Part shown: positions 1 to 7,068 of the stretch, one piece after another
Layout of the letters: each line of letters begins with the position of its first letter
Numbering within the stretch: the first letter of the stretch is position 1
Source: an uncultured Lachnospiraceae bacterium
GTDB taxonomy: Bacteria > Bacillota > Clostridia > Lachnospirales > Lachnospiraceae
Assembly (NCBI GenBank): GCA_910589635.1
Contig: CAJUTD010000055.1
Location: 1 to 21,689, forward strand
Reading direction: 5' to 3'
DNA: 21,689 nucleotides
The notes under the pieces: model-generated
Seen by the model: the letters and a program-made list of their open reading frames with translations, nothing else
Told to the model about the DNA's origin: nothing
The model's database searches: none
Program-made: the position numbers and the translations under genes

Positions 1-61
1 GGATTCGAACCTTGAAATGACGGAGTCAGAGTCCGTTGCCTTACCGTTTGGCGATGGGCCA
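1..61 (-). tRNA. tRNA-Gln (anticodon CUG), 3' end cut off by window edge
   Basis: Read on the minus strand, the sequence starts TGGCCCA (5' acceptor arm). It continues with a D-arm GCC...GGC, an anticodon stem ACGGA/TCCGT enclosing loop CTCTGAC, and a T-arm with GGTTCGAATCC. The anticodon CTG lies at 27-29 and reads the CAG glutamine codon. The U1 start and the D-loop AAACGGTAA fit bacterial tRNA-Gln. The 3' acceptor strand lies outside the window, so the gene is partial here. A promoter sits just upstream (81-109). Confidence 0.9.
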
Positions 62-80
62 TCGTTGTTCAACAGATTGT

Positions 81-109
81 ATTATATACGAAATCAAAAT
101 AAAATGCAA
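81..109 (-). promoter_or_regulatory. Putative promoter of tRNA-Gln
   Basis: The minus strand has a perfect -10 TATAAT (81-86), a 17-nt spacer and a weak -35 TTGCAT (104-109). The predicted transcription start is about 12 bases before the tRNA 5' end. Confidence 0.6.
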
Positions 110-282
110 GTACTTTTTTTAATTTTTTTAATTTATTTCCAAATGTTATTCTCCCATAATCTGAATCTACATACCAAAAGAGCTGTTGCACAAAGCAATC
201 TACGAAATTTTCATCCGTACAACAGTCCCACTCTTGGCGAAGATTTATTAAACCTATGAAAAATGACTTCGCCTAACCCCTG

Positions 283-936
283 TCACAACAACAGCATCTG
301 CCCCTCAGCCACTGCAAAGTCTACCATGTCTCCGACTTGGAAACGCGCCGTTCCGTTCGTCCCCTCGGTAATAGCCTCCTGTAAACTTTCCAGTTTTTCT
401 ACTGGCGCCATAACCTTAATTTCTACCTTGTCTGTATAGGCAGAATCCACTGTCATGATTTGCTGCTGCGCCAGAATATATTGAATCTTCCCGACACTGT
501 TATAGTCTGTGTCTACTACTAGAAGCCTTCCTTGTTGTTTCTCTATGACAAGGCTGTTTTTCAGCCCTTCCTGCACCGCTTTCTGATAGGCGCGCACCAA
601 ACCACCGGTTCCCAGAAGTGTACCGCCGAAATAGCGTGTCACAACTACCGCCAAATTATGCACATCCTCGCGTAAAAGTACATCTAACATAGGGCGTCCT
701 GCGGTTCCATTGGGCTCCCCATCATCACTGCAACGCTGCAATTCCTGGTTGCTTCCGGCCACAAATGCGTAACAATTATGCCTTGCATCCCAATATTGCT
801 TTTTCATCCGGGCAATAAAAGTAAGTGCATCTTCTTCTGTCTCTATTTTCTCCAACGTTGCAATAAACCGTGATTTCTTCTCTACGATTTCACCACTGCC
901 GCCCCGGTATAAGATTTTTACAGGTCTGTTTTCCAT
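283..936 (-). CDS. yigZ: YigZ/IMPACT family protein (UPF0029)
   Basis: A protein of 217 residues, the usual length for bacterial YigZ. The IMPACT-family signature is present: YWDARHNCYAF, then SDDGEPNGTAGRPML, then VVVTRYFGGTLLGTGGLVRAY. The C-terminal part (VDTDYNSVGKIQYIL...) matches the second alpha/beta (DUF1949-type) domain. Relatives of eukaryotic IMPACT are linked to translation control, but the bacterial protein has no firmly assigned reaction. I chose the ATG at 936 because GGAG lies 9 bases upstream. The in-frame ATG at 951 would add only MEPEI and has AAAGAG almost touching it. The gene appears to be transcribed alone, between the tRNA and a decayed small gene. Confidence 0.92.
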   Translation of the reverse strand: MENRPVKILYRGGSGEIVEKKSRFIATLEKIETEEDALTFIARMKKQYWDARHNCYAFVAGSNQELQRCSDDGEPNGTAGRPMLDVLLREDVHNLAVVVTRYFGGTLLGTGGLVRAYQKAVQEGLKNSLVIEKQQGRLLVVDTDYNSVGKIQYILAQQQIMTVDSAYTDKVEIKVMAPVEKLESLQEAITEGTNGTARFQVGDMVDFAVAEGQMLLL

Positions 937-1013
937 AATCTCTGGCTCCATCTCTTTTCACATGCTCTAATCATATTTTGCCAAGTAACTTGACCGAGCT
1001 TTTATCTTCCTGT

Positions 1014-1041
1014 ATTCTATCACATCCCCGCTCAAAAGCAA
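1014..1041 (-). promoter_or_regulatory. Possible promoter of yigZ
   Basis: On the minus strand, -35 TTGCTT (1036-1041), a 16-nt spacer and -10 TAGAAT (1014-1019) lie about 75 bases before the chosen start. The match is moderate. Confidence 0.4.
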
Positions 1042-1099
1042 AGCCCATCCTCCACCGCTGCGAAAATTGCTTACTACACACTGCCGCTTATTGGTCATT

Positions 1100-1356
1100 C
1101 TATTTGCCGTTTCTAAAATATTTCTTTTCATACTTATCTATACATAGGGAAATAATAATAAGTTCTTCCTGTCTGCGTCTATACCTTACAATCTCCTTCA
1201 ACTCATATAACGCATAAAATCCTATCACCAATATCAGCACTACTCCTGCTACACCACAGAGTTCACTAAATCCCCATATTGTATTTGATGATGCGCCAAC
1301 CACAAAGGATAACACAGCTGCAACAAAAGCTGCAACACTAATTTATTCAAATTCAT
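1100..1356 (-). pseudogene. Small membrane protein, probable one-base frameshift near its start
   Basis: The ATG at 1356 opens MNLNKL in one frame. The rest of the protein lies in another frame: ISVAAFVAAVLSFVVGASS, a hydrophobic segment GVAGVVLILVIGFYALYEL, and a basic RYRRRQEE tail. If one A is added to the AAA run near 1343-1346, the two parts join as MNLNK-ISVAAFV..., giving a protein of about 85 residues with two membrane segments. As it stands, the longest uninterrupted reading frame needs a GTG start at 1315 (71 residues) with no good ribosome site. Either the gene carries a one-base deletion or the assembly has an error in an A run. I do not recognise a family. Confidence 0.45.
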
Positions 1357-1540
1357 TCTTTTCTTTTTTCTTCACCTAAAAATATCTCCTCCGCCTCAAA
1401 TCCCGCCTTATATCTTCTACAAAAATAGGCAGCAACTTTCTTTTGTGTAGCTAGTATATCATGAATAAAGAAAAAAATCTTGTCATTTCGATTCTTCTAA
1501 ATAAATTATATTACTTCTTTGGTTTATTGTATATAAAAAT

Positions 1541-1600
1541 TTATGAAACGATTGAAGTTATTTCTGATATCGCCCCCTCGCGCCCACCGGCTATCTATCA
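1541..1600 (+). pseudogene. Short remnant resembling the 5' part of the penicillin-binding protein gene at 4395
   Basis: Positions 1581-1596 match 4600-4615 in the intact PBP gene exactly (16 bases), and the preceding CCCCTCG also matches once a two-base insertion (GC) is removed. Read that way the fragment encodes ISDIAPSPTGYLS, against ISDIDPSPTGYLS in the PBP. Similarity fades on both sides. The surrounding 1357-1643 stretch holds no other gene I can support; the plus-strand reading frame through it (1461-1730) lacks protein-like features. Confidence 0.4.
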
Positions 1601-1643
1601 CTCCGCCCCTTATTTTACTTTTTCCACATCCGCACCGTTCGTC

Positions 1644-1865
1644 TCAGCAACAATAAAATGCGGGCGTTTTTTGGTTTCCAAATGTCATGTCCATCCCAAA
1701 CCAGGTTGCAATCGAAAGCAGCGCCTGTGAGAAATTAATGATTCCATCAACAGCATAACGAAAAAGCTTCCAAAAATTCCATTTGGTCCCTCCTGCTACA
1801 CGCTCTATATTTTCATAGGGCAGCGTTTCCTGTTCATTGTAACAAGGTATAATCACTGATATCAT
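1644..1865 (-). pseudogene. Glycosyltransferase family 2 (GtrB/DPM1-like) with a large internal deletion
   Basis: The first 15 residues (ISVIIPCYNEQETLP) are the start of a GT-A glycosyltransferase family 2 enzyme, the bactoprenol-phosphate glucosyl/mannosyltransferase type. The next residues jump to a C-proximal block: PYENIERVAGGTKW, then FWKLFRYAVDGIINFS, then LLSIATWFG. These correspond to the ERxAGxTKY and membrane-entry region of such proteins, normally roughly 170-200 residues further on. The nucleotide-sugar site, with its DxD motif, is therefore missing. The C-terminal membrane helices are also replaced by an unrelated short tail. The fragment starts 16 bases after the glucosyltransferase stop codon, so it was probably its operon partner. 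It is almost certainly inactive. Confidence 0.75.
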
Positions 1866-1881
1866 TCAGCCGTCTTCCCAT

Positions 1882-3381
1882 TTACTTGAGCTCAACCAGC
1901 ACACGGCCGTCTTTGCCCCGGATTGTGTGGTACATCGTGTCTTTGACTATTGGGAGGTTTAATTCCCGAAAATCCTCATCCGTTTTCTTATACCAGTTCC
2001 ACTTTACTTTTTTAAATCCATAATAATGAAAAAACTTCCATTCTTCCGGCCGCATCCTTGCCTGGAACTGTGTGGGAACCAAACGCTTTATCATCCGGTT
2101 ATGCTTTGACATATTCTTTACCACAGGAGCATGTCCAATACTGCCTGTCAGCTGCATTTCTTTTTTGCTGTTATCTACCATGATATCCAGACTGTTTAAG
2201 TCATTTATGACAGCCGCAATCCGAAAGTCTGCATAATCCTGCTGTTCCCGCAGCGCATTGCCGTAAGTAAATGAAAAAACAAAAAAGCACCAGGCCAATA
2301 TAATACAGGAAGCTTTTGCCGGATATGCCTTGGCGGCTACTGAAACAGCAGTGCCAATTAATACAAGAAATATGCCAAATCCATACATTGCCCTAGGTGC
2401 AAACAACGGTTTAGAAAAAATGGGATACAAACCGAAAGAAAATACCAGCATTACAAACAATATCAATATTGACATCAAAAGCGCTGCATACCATCTTTTC
2501 ACGCTGTCACGAACCATCACAAATACAAATCCCAGACACAATAAAAGAATAAGCTCTAACCATTCTATCTTAAAATCTGTCTCTATGTAACGAAAATATC
2601 TGCCAAGATTTCCTCCCACCACCGGCACAATCTCCCGAAAGCTGGGCAGAGAGGTTGAAACGTAAGAATCTGCTTTTGGCATAAGAAATATCTTAAAAAT
2701 TGCCATTCCCAAAATATATCCACCTGCTGAATACAGGACAAATGTTAAGATTTCACGGATTTTATCCCCACAGTTCCATTTTATAAAACAAATCATCGCT
2801 ACTAACATAGGAAAGATTCCTGAAGACGCCTGGTAAGTAAGGCACATAGCCAAGGAACCTATTGCGGCGCCACAAAAAAACTTCCAATACCCATACTTCC
2901 AGAAAAGCAGCGGCGCTACAGATACAAGCACCGACAAGGCCATATAAGGAGCGTCATATTTATAAGAAAAACACTGTAGAAAATATGGAGACAACCCCAG
3001 AGGAACCAAAGCCGCCAAATTCCCAAAGTTAAACCTCTTATCTTCCGAAAATATGTACCAGACGATAACAGCAGCCGCTGCCAACAACAGAGCGGCCAAC
3101 ACTTGCGGCAAGGGCGAAACGTCTGTCAGATATGTGTCGCCATGAATAACACATGACAAAATATTAGAGATATACCTGCCATAGTTGTCCCATCCTCCTA
3201 TTCCATGATAGCCCCGCATCAAATCATCCCTGTAATTAAAATTTGCCCGCAAAATTGCACTGATTCCAATAACATACACAGCAAACATGATAACACAAGG
3301 TCTGATCATACAACGATATTCCAAGGCAGATTCCTTCCACCCTTTCCATTTTTCCGCCACAATCCATCTCAAATCCGGCAT
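1882..3381 (-). CDS. GtrII-like membrane glucosyltransferase (Glucos_trans_II family)
   Basis: A polytopic membrane protein of 499 residues with about ten hydrophobic segments and a soluble C-terminal tail of about 100 residues. Residues 45-95 carry the family hallmarks: RANFNYRDD (acidic DD pair at 52-53), GYHGIGGWDNYGRY, then DVSPLPQVLA. Relatives in Shigella phage move glucose from undecaprenyl-phosphate-glucose onto O-antigen. In a Gram-positive cell the acceptor would be a wall polysaccharide or teichoic acid, which is an inference. I start at the ATG at 3381 because AGGAGG (3389-3394) lies 7 bases upstream; an upstream in-frame TTG at 3408 is less likely. The usual partner, a GT2 enzyme charging the lipid carrier, survives only as the deleted fragment just downstream, so activity would need a carrier from elsewhere. 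Its only visible promoter source is the putative invertible segment at 3422-3600. Confidence 0.8.
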   Translation of the reverse strand: MPDLRWIVAEKWKGWKESALEYRCMIRPCVIMFAVYVIGISAILRANFNYRDDLMRGYHGIGGWDNYGRYISNILSCVIHGDTYLTDVSPLPQVLAALLLAAAAVIVWYIFSEDKRFNFGNLAALVPLGLSPYFLQCFSYKYDAPYMALSVLVSVAPLLFWKYGYWKFFCGAAIGSLAMCLTYQASSGIFPMLVAMICFIKWNCGDKIREILTFVLYSAGGYILGMAIFKIFLMPKADSYVSTSLPSFREIVPVVGGNLGRYFRYIETDFKIEWLELILLLCLGFVFVMVRDSVKRWYAALLMSILILFVMLVFSFGLYPIFSKPLFAPRAMYGFGIFLVLIGTAVSVAAKAYPAKASCIILAWCFFVFSFTYGNALREQQDYADFRIAAVINDLNSLDIMVDNSKKEMQLTGSIGHAPVVKNMSKHNRMIKRLVPTQFQARMRPEEWKFFHYYGFKKVKWNWYKKTDEDFRELNLPIVKDTMYHTIRGKDGRVLVELK

Positions 3382-3421
3382 AAGCATTCCTCCTTTGCAC
3401 TTTAACAATCCTCTGTTTTAC

Positions 3422-3437
3422 AAAGTGTACTTTTTGA
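3422..3437. repeat. Left inverted repeat of the putative inverton
   Basis: AAAGTGTACTTTTTGA. Its reverse complement recurs at 3585-3600 with a single mismatch. Confidence 0.75.
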
Positions 3438-3458
3438 AAAAGGAGGAACACCAATAGA

Positions 3459-3487
3459 AAGGGCTATCTGACACAATGATAGCCCTT
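3459..3487 (-). terminator. Hairpin inside the inverton, terminator-like for leftward transcripts
   Basis: A perfect 10-bp stem (AAGGGCTATC / GATAGCCCTT) closes a 9-base loop. On the minus strand it is followed by TCTATT, a weak T tract. In the present orientation it lies in the path of any transcript running from the recombinase into the glucosyltransferase. Confidence 0.5.
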
Positions 3488-3536
3488 GTTAGAAGACATA
3501 AAATTACAAAATACAACAGTATCAAAAAGAAATATG

Positions 3537-3565
3537 TAGACTTTTGCTCTAATTTGTTTTATAAT
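3537..3565 (+). promoter_or_regulatory. Promoter inside the inverton, pointing right
   Basis: -35 TAGACT (3537-3542), a 17-nt spacer and a perfect -10 TATAAT (3560-3565). The predicted start is near 3572, just inside the right inverted repeat. In this orientation it would make antisense RNA to the 3' end of the recombinase gene. A weaker minus-strand candidate (TTGATA, 17 bases, TTTATG) also exists within the segment, upstream of the hairpin. Confidence 0.6.
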
Positions 3566-3584
3566 TTTTTTATTAGGATTTGTG

Positions 3585-3600
3585 TCAAAAAGTACACCTT
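3585..3600. repeat. Right inverted repeat of the putative inverton
   Basis: TCAAAAAGTACACCTT, the partner of 3422-3437. Confidence 0.75.
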
Positions 3601-3620
3601 TTGGCACATTTTTTTGCTTT

Positions 3621-4220
3621 TTACAGGTTCATACACTTATGCAGCTTTCTGTAAAATGTGGATTTACTCATTTTACTCTTATCCAAAGCTTCCCTGAGAG
3701 AAATTTTCTTATACCTCCAATCTCGGACAATCATTGGAAAATCCTGCGACAGTTCTATCTCAGGCCTGCCGAACCTCACACCTTTTGCTTTGGCCGCGGC
3801 GATTCCCTGCTCCTGGCGTTTCTTGATATTCACCCGCTCCGACTCCGCCACAAACGATAAAATCTGCAACACCAGATCCGCAATAAAGTTTCCCATAAGG
3901 TCTTTGCCATTACGCGTATCCAAAAGCGGCATGTTGATAACGCAAATGTCAATGCCAATTTCTTTGGTGAGAATCCGCCACTGATTTTGAATTTCTTCAT
4001 AATTGCGGCCCAGACGGTCAATACTCAGCACATACAACAGATCCCCCTGCTGCATTTTCTCCACCATCCTCACATAATACGGACGGTCAAAATCTTTCCC
4101 GGACTGCTTGTCCACATAAATATTACTTTCTGGTACTTTCTGCTCATACATAGCAACAAGCTGCCTGTCTTCGTTTTGGCACACTGTAGATACACGGACA
4201 TAGCCAAAAATATTTCCCAT
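3621..4220 (-). CDS. Serine recombinase (resolvase/DNA invertase, Pin type)
   Basis: A protein of 199 residues, typical for small resolvase/invertases. The catalytic serine is S11 in FGYVRVST. The conserved arginine region reads SIDRLGRNYEEI at about residues 64-75. The long E helix (IADLVLQILSFVAESERVNIKKRQEQGI) leads to the GVRFGRP hinge and a C-terminal helix-turn-helix (ISLREALDKSKMSKSTFYRKLHK). These enzymes cut at short dyad sites and can invert the DNA between opposed sites. The start at 4220 follows AGGAGG by 8 bases. The gene ends 21 bases from the right inverted repeat of the 179-bp segment, making it the likely inverter acting in cis. No other transposition genes are nearby. Confidence 0.93.
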   Translation of the reverse strand: MGNIFGYVRVSTVCQNEDRQLVAMYEQKVPESNIYVDKQSGKDFDRPYYVRMVEKMQQGDLLYVLSIDRLGRNYEEIQNQWRILTKEIGIDICVINMPLLDTRNGKDLMGNFIADLVLQILSFVAESERVNIKKRQEQGIAAAKAKGVRFGRPEIELSQDFPMIVRDWRYKKISLREALDKSKMSKSTFYRKLHKCMNL

Positions 4221-4259
4221 AAATATTCCTCCTGTCGTAGACATCTATACTCCAATACC

Positions 4260-4265
4260 ATTATA
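4260..4265 (-). promoter_or_regulatory. Possible -10 element for the recombinase
   Basis: A perfect TATAAT on the minus strand, 40 bases before the recombinase start. No convincing -35 is visible. Confidence 0.35.
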
Positions 4266-4305
4266 AAAACTCCCGCAGATTATTCATACTTCAAGAAATT
4301 TTCTT

Positions 4306-4338
4306 ATATGATATTTTTCTTTATTTTCCATATCATAT
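4306..4338. promoter_or_regulatory. Inverted repeat overlapping the PBP promoter, possible operator
   Basis: 9-bp arms ATATGATAT (4306-4314) and ATATCATAT (4330-4338) are separated by 15 bases. The right arm ends 4 bases before the PBP -10 element, so a bound repressor or activator could control it. The sequence is AT-rich, so chance similarity is possible. Confidence 0.4.
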
Positions 4339-4339
4339 T

Positions 4340-4348
4340 TGATATAAT
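4340..4348 (+). promoter_or_regulatory. Extended -10 promoter of the penicillin-binding protein gene
   Basis: TGATATAAT is a perfect extended -10 (TGnTATAAT). The region 17 bases upstream (TTTATT) is a poor -35, which extended -10 promoters tolerate. The start codon is 46 bases downstream. Confidence 0.55.
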
Positions 4349-4394
4349 ATCTGGATAGTATCATTTTTCGTTTCAATTTTAAGGAGGCTTTGCC

Positions 4395-7040
4395 ATGAAC
4401 TATGGAAAAAAAGGCGTAGCACAACGAGAGAAACAGATCACCTCCACAGCGTCGTTGATCCGCAAGAAATTTACTGTCATATTTATTAAAACATTGCTGG
4501 TATGCTTCTTAGCTGCCATTTTTATCGGCGGATGTGCCGGAATCGGTGCGTTCAAGGGTATTATAGAATCTGCACCTGATATATCTGACATTGACCCCTC
4601 GCCCACCGGCTATCTTTCCGTCGTGTTGGACAACCAGGGGAATGAGACGGCAAAGCTTGTGGCTTCCGGCTCCAACCGTGTATATGTAACTCTGGATGAG
4701 ATACCAGAAACTGTCCAACACGCGTTCGTGGCAATTGAGGACGAGCGTTTCTATGATCATAACGGCATTGACATCAAGGGTATTATCCGTGCCGGGATCA
4801 AAGGAATTGCCAACGGCTTTCATTTTAATCAGGGCGCCAGCACCATCACCCAGCAGCTTTTGAAAAATAATGTTTTTGAAGGATGGACAAAACAGTCCGG
4901 CATTGAGAAAGTTGAGCGGAAAATCCAGGAACAATACCTTGCCATTGAACTTTCTAAAGTTAAGTCCAAAGAATGGGTATTGGAAAACTACCTGAATACT
5001 ATCAACCTCGGACAAAACACGCTGGGCGTGCAATCCGCTTCACGCCGTTATTTCGGCAAGGATGTGTCTGAGCTCACACTGTCGGAGGCCGCTGTCATCG
5101 CCGGGATTACTAAAAACCCATCCGCCTACAATCCAGTAAGCCACCCGGAAAAAAATGAAGACCGCCGCAGACTGGTGCTGAAAAATATGCGTGACCAGGA
5201 GTATATCTCAGAAAATGAATATGACGAGGCACTAAAAGACGACGTGTACTCCCGCATCCAACAGGTCAATATAGAATATGCAGAAGATAATCCCAATTCT
5301 TATTTCGTGGACTCCGTTATCGACCAAGTAGTAAGAGATCTCGTTGAGAAAAAGGGCTATACAGACACGCAGGCTTATAAGGCCATCTACAACAGCGGAC
5401 TTACAATTGAATCCACCCAGGACATGGGCATCCAGCAGATTTGCGATGAAGAAGTCAACAACCAGGCTAATTACTCCACTGAGCCTAAATACTCCTTCTC
5501 CTACCGCCTGACTGTCCAAAAAGCAGATGACACGATAGAAAATTACAGCGACCAGACTATGATTTCCTATTACAGCTCCTCCTCACCGGGTTACTCCTTG
5601 AATTTTGCCAGCATTGAAGAGGCCCAGGCAGCCATTGATGCTTACAAGGCGGAAATCATCAAGCCTGGCGATACGATTGTGGAGGGCGGAGAATCTGTGG
5701 TCTTCACCCAGCAGCCCCAGGCGGCAGTCACTATTATCGACCAGTACTCTGGGGATGTAAAAGCCATAGTCGGAGGCCGGGGCGACAAGAGCGGAAGCCG
5801 TACCTTAAACCGTGCCACAGACACTACAAGGCAGCCTGGTTCTACGTTCAAAGTCCTGGCAGCATTTGCACCGGCGCTGGACACCGCCGGCATGACGCTG
5901 GCTACTGTTCAGGATGACGCTCCTCTTACTTATTCCAACGGTACGCCCCTCAAGAATTACGACAATTCCTACCGGGGATTTACCACCATTCGTTATGCCA
6001 TTACCAAGTCTATCAATGTTGTGACAGTGAAAACACTGTCCGCCATCTCACCCCAGGTAGGATATGACTATCTACAAAATTTTGGCTTTACTACACTGGT
6101 ACAGGATGACATTGTTGAATCCCTGGCACTGGGCGGCATTACGCGAGGAGTAACGAACCTGGAATTGACCGCGGCATATGCTACAATCGCAGATATGGGT
6201 ACTTACACGAAACCAAGGTTTTACACAAGGATTTTAGATCACAACGGAAGTGTGCTCATTGACAATACAAGCGAAACCCACACAGTGCTCAAGGAGACAA
6301 CTGCATTTCTTCTCACAAGCGCCATGCAGGATGTCGTCACGGTCGGTACCGGCGGCGCGGTCAATTTCGGCACCATGCCTATCGCAGGCAAGACAGGAAC
6401 CACTACCAGCAATCGCGACGCGCTGTTTGCCGGTTTTACGCCCTATTACACCTGTACTGTATGGTGTGGTTACGATGATAACAGTCCGCAAGAAGGCGGA
6501 CTAACTTCTAACCCTAAGACGCTCTGGAACAGAATAATGGGACGCATTCACGAAAACTTAGAATACCGGGAGTTTACCCAACCGGAGGGAATTATCACCG
6601 CAGCAATCTGCCGTAAATCCGGTAAACTTGCAGTTAGCGGCCTGTGCGATGCCGACCCAAGGGGCAGTATGACGGCAACTGAATACTTTGCTGTGGGGAC
6701 TGTCCCTACGGAATACTGCGACCACCATGTGAGCGCGACTATCTGTACAGAATCAGGTCTGTTGGCAAACGAATTCTGCCCAGCAGAATCAAGACGCTCC
6801 GGCATTTACATTGTAGGCGGTTCCGGCGACACGGATGACGGACAATATCTGTTGCCTGCCGCTTTGGCGCAGGACAACTACTGCACTGTCCATACGGCTG
6901 AATCTATAATCCCCGAGATACCGGAAATACCAGAGGTTGACCTAACCGTAGAGCCTGAAAATGAGCCGGAGGCAGAGCCAATCAAAAAAGATGACAACGA
7001 CAAAAAAGATAAGAAAGATAAAAAGGACAGAGAAGATTGA
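4395..7040 (+). CDS. Class A penicillin-binding protein (PBP1A-type)
   Basis: A bifunctional peptidoglycan synthase of 881 residues. A short cytoplasmic N-terminus and one membrane anchor (about 28-52) precede the GT51 glycosyltransferase domain, which has EDERFYDHNG with the catalytic glutamate at 115 and GASTITQQLLKN at 147-158. The transpeptidase domain carries all three motifs: STFK at 483-486 (nucleophile S483), SIN at 539-541 and KTGT at 666-669. It polymerises lipid II and cross-links the stem peptides outside the membrane. The tail is acidic then lysine/aspartate-rich (KKDDNDKKDKKDKKDRED), a low-complexity end common in clostridial PBPs. AAGGAGG lies 7 bases before the ATG. The gene converges with the receiver-like gene and its last codons form half of a terminator hairpin. 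Confidence 0.95.
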   Translation: MNYGKKGVAQREKQITSTASLIRKKFTVIFIKTLLVCFLAAIFIGGCAGIGAFKGIIESAPDISDIDPSPTGYLSVVLDNQGNETAKLVASGSNRVYVTLDEIPETVQHAFVAIEDERFYDHNGIDIKGIIRAGIKGIANGFHFNQGASTITQQLLKNNVFEGWTKQSGIEKVERKIQEQYLAIELSKVKSKEWVLENYLNTINLGQNTLGVQSASRRYFGKDVSELTLSEAAVIAGITKNPSAYNPVSHPEKNEDRRRLVLKNMRDQEYISENEYDEALKDDVYSRIQQVNIEYAEDNPNSYFVDSVIDQVVRDLVEKKGYTDTQAYKAIYNSGLTIESTQDMGIQQICDEEVNNQANYSTEPKYSFSYRLTVQKADDTIENYSDQTMISYYSSSSPGYSLNFASIEEAQAAIDAYKAEIIKPGDTIVEGGESVVFTQQPQAAVTIIDQYSGDVKAIVGGRGDKSGSRTLNRATDTTRQPGSTFKVLAAFAPALDTAGMTLATVQDDAPLTYSNGTPLKNYDNSYRGFTTIRYAITKSINVVTVKTLSAISPQVGYDYLQNFGFTTLVQDDIVESLALGGITRGVTNLELTAAYATIADMGTYTKPRFYTRILDHNGSVLIDNTSETHTVLKETTAFLLTSAMQDVVTVGTGGAVNFGTMPIAGKTGTTTSNRDALFAGFTPYYTCTVWCGYDDNSPQEGGLTSNPKTLWNRIMGRIHENLEYREFTQPEGIITAAICRKSGKLAVSGLCDADPRGSMTATEYFAVGTVPTEYCDHHVSATICTESGLLANEFCPAESRRSGIYIVGGSGDTDDGQYLLPAALAQDNYCTVHTAESIIPEIPEIPEVDLTVEPENEPEAEPIKKDDNDKKDKKDKKDRED

Positions 7041-7055
7041 TTCTTCTCTGTCCTT
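7023..7055. terminator. Bidirectional terminator between convergent genes
   Basis: Perfect 14-bp arms AAGGACAGAGAAGA / TCTTCTCTGTCCTT with a 5-base loop. The left arm and loop include the last PBP codons and its TGA stop. A rich strands flank both ends, so each strand has T-containing sequence after the stem. It separates the PBP gene from the minus-strand gene ending at 7069. Confidence 0.8.
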
Positions 7056-7068
7056 AAAATTTCTTGTG

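Larger units (their letters stand above)
3422..3600. promoter_or_regulatory. Putative invertible promoter segment (inverton), now OFF for the glucosyltransferase
   Basis: The arms at 3422-3437 and 3585-3600 are inverted copies matching at 15 of 16 bases, with a perfect 13-base core (TCAAAAAGTACAC on the right). The right site is itself an imperfect dyad, CAAAAAGT..AC.TTTTG (3586-3603), as expected of a serine-recombinase crossover site. The segment lies between the glucosyltransferase and a serine recombinase gene, both on the minus strand. It contains a promoter reading rightward, away from the glucosyltransferase. Inversion would place its start near 3450 facing left, giving a leader of about 70 bases to the AGGAGG/ATG at 3381. 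Confidence 0.65.

Noticed and set aside
1461..1730. 89-residue plus-strand reading frame
   Set aside because: Low-complexity start and no domain; the only recognisable part is the short PBP-like stretch, which is frameshifted.
4509..5033. 174-residue minus-strand reading frame inside the PBP gene
   Set aside because: Antisense shadow of the GT51 domain, which is clearly coded on the plus strand with intact motifs.
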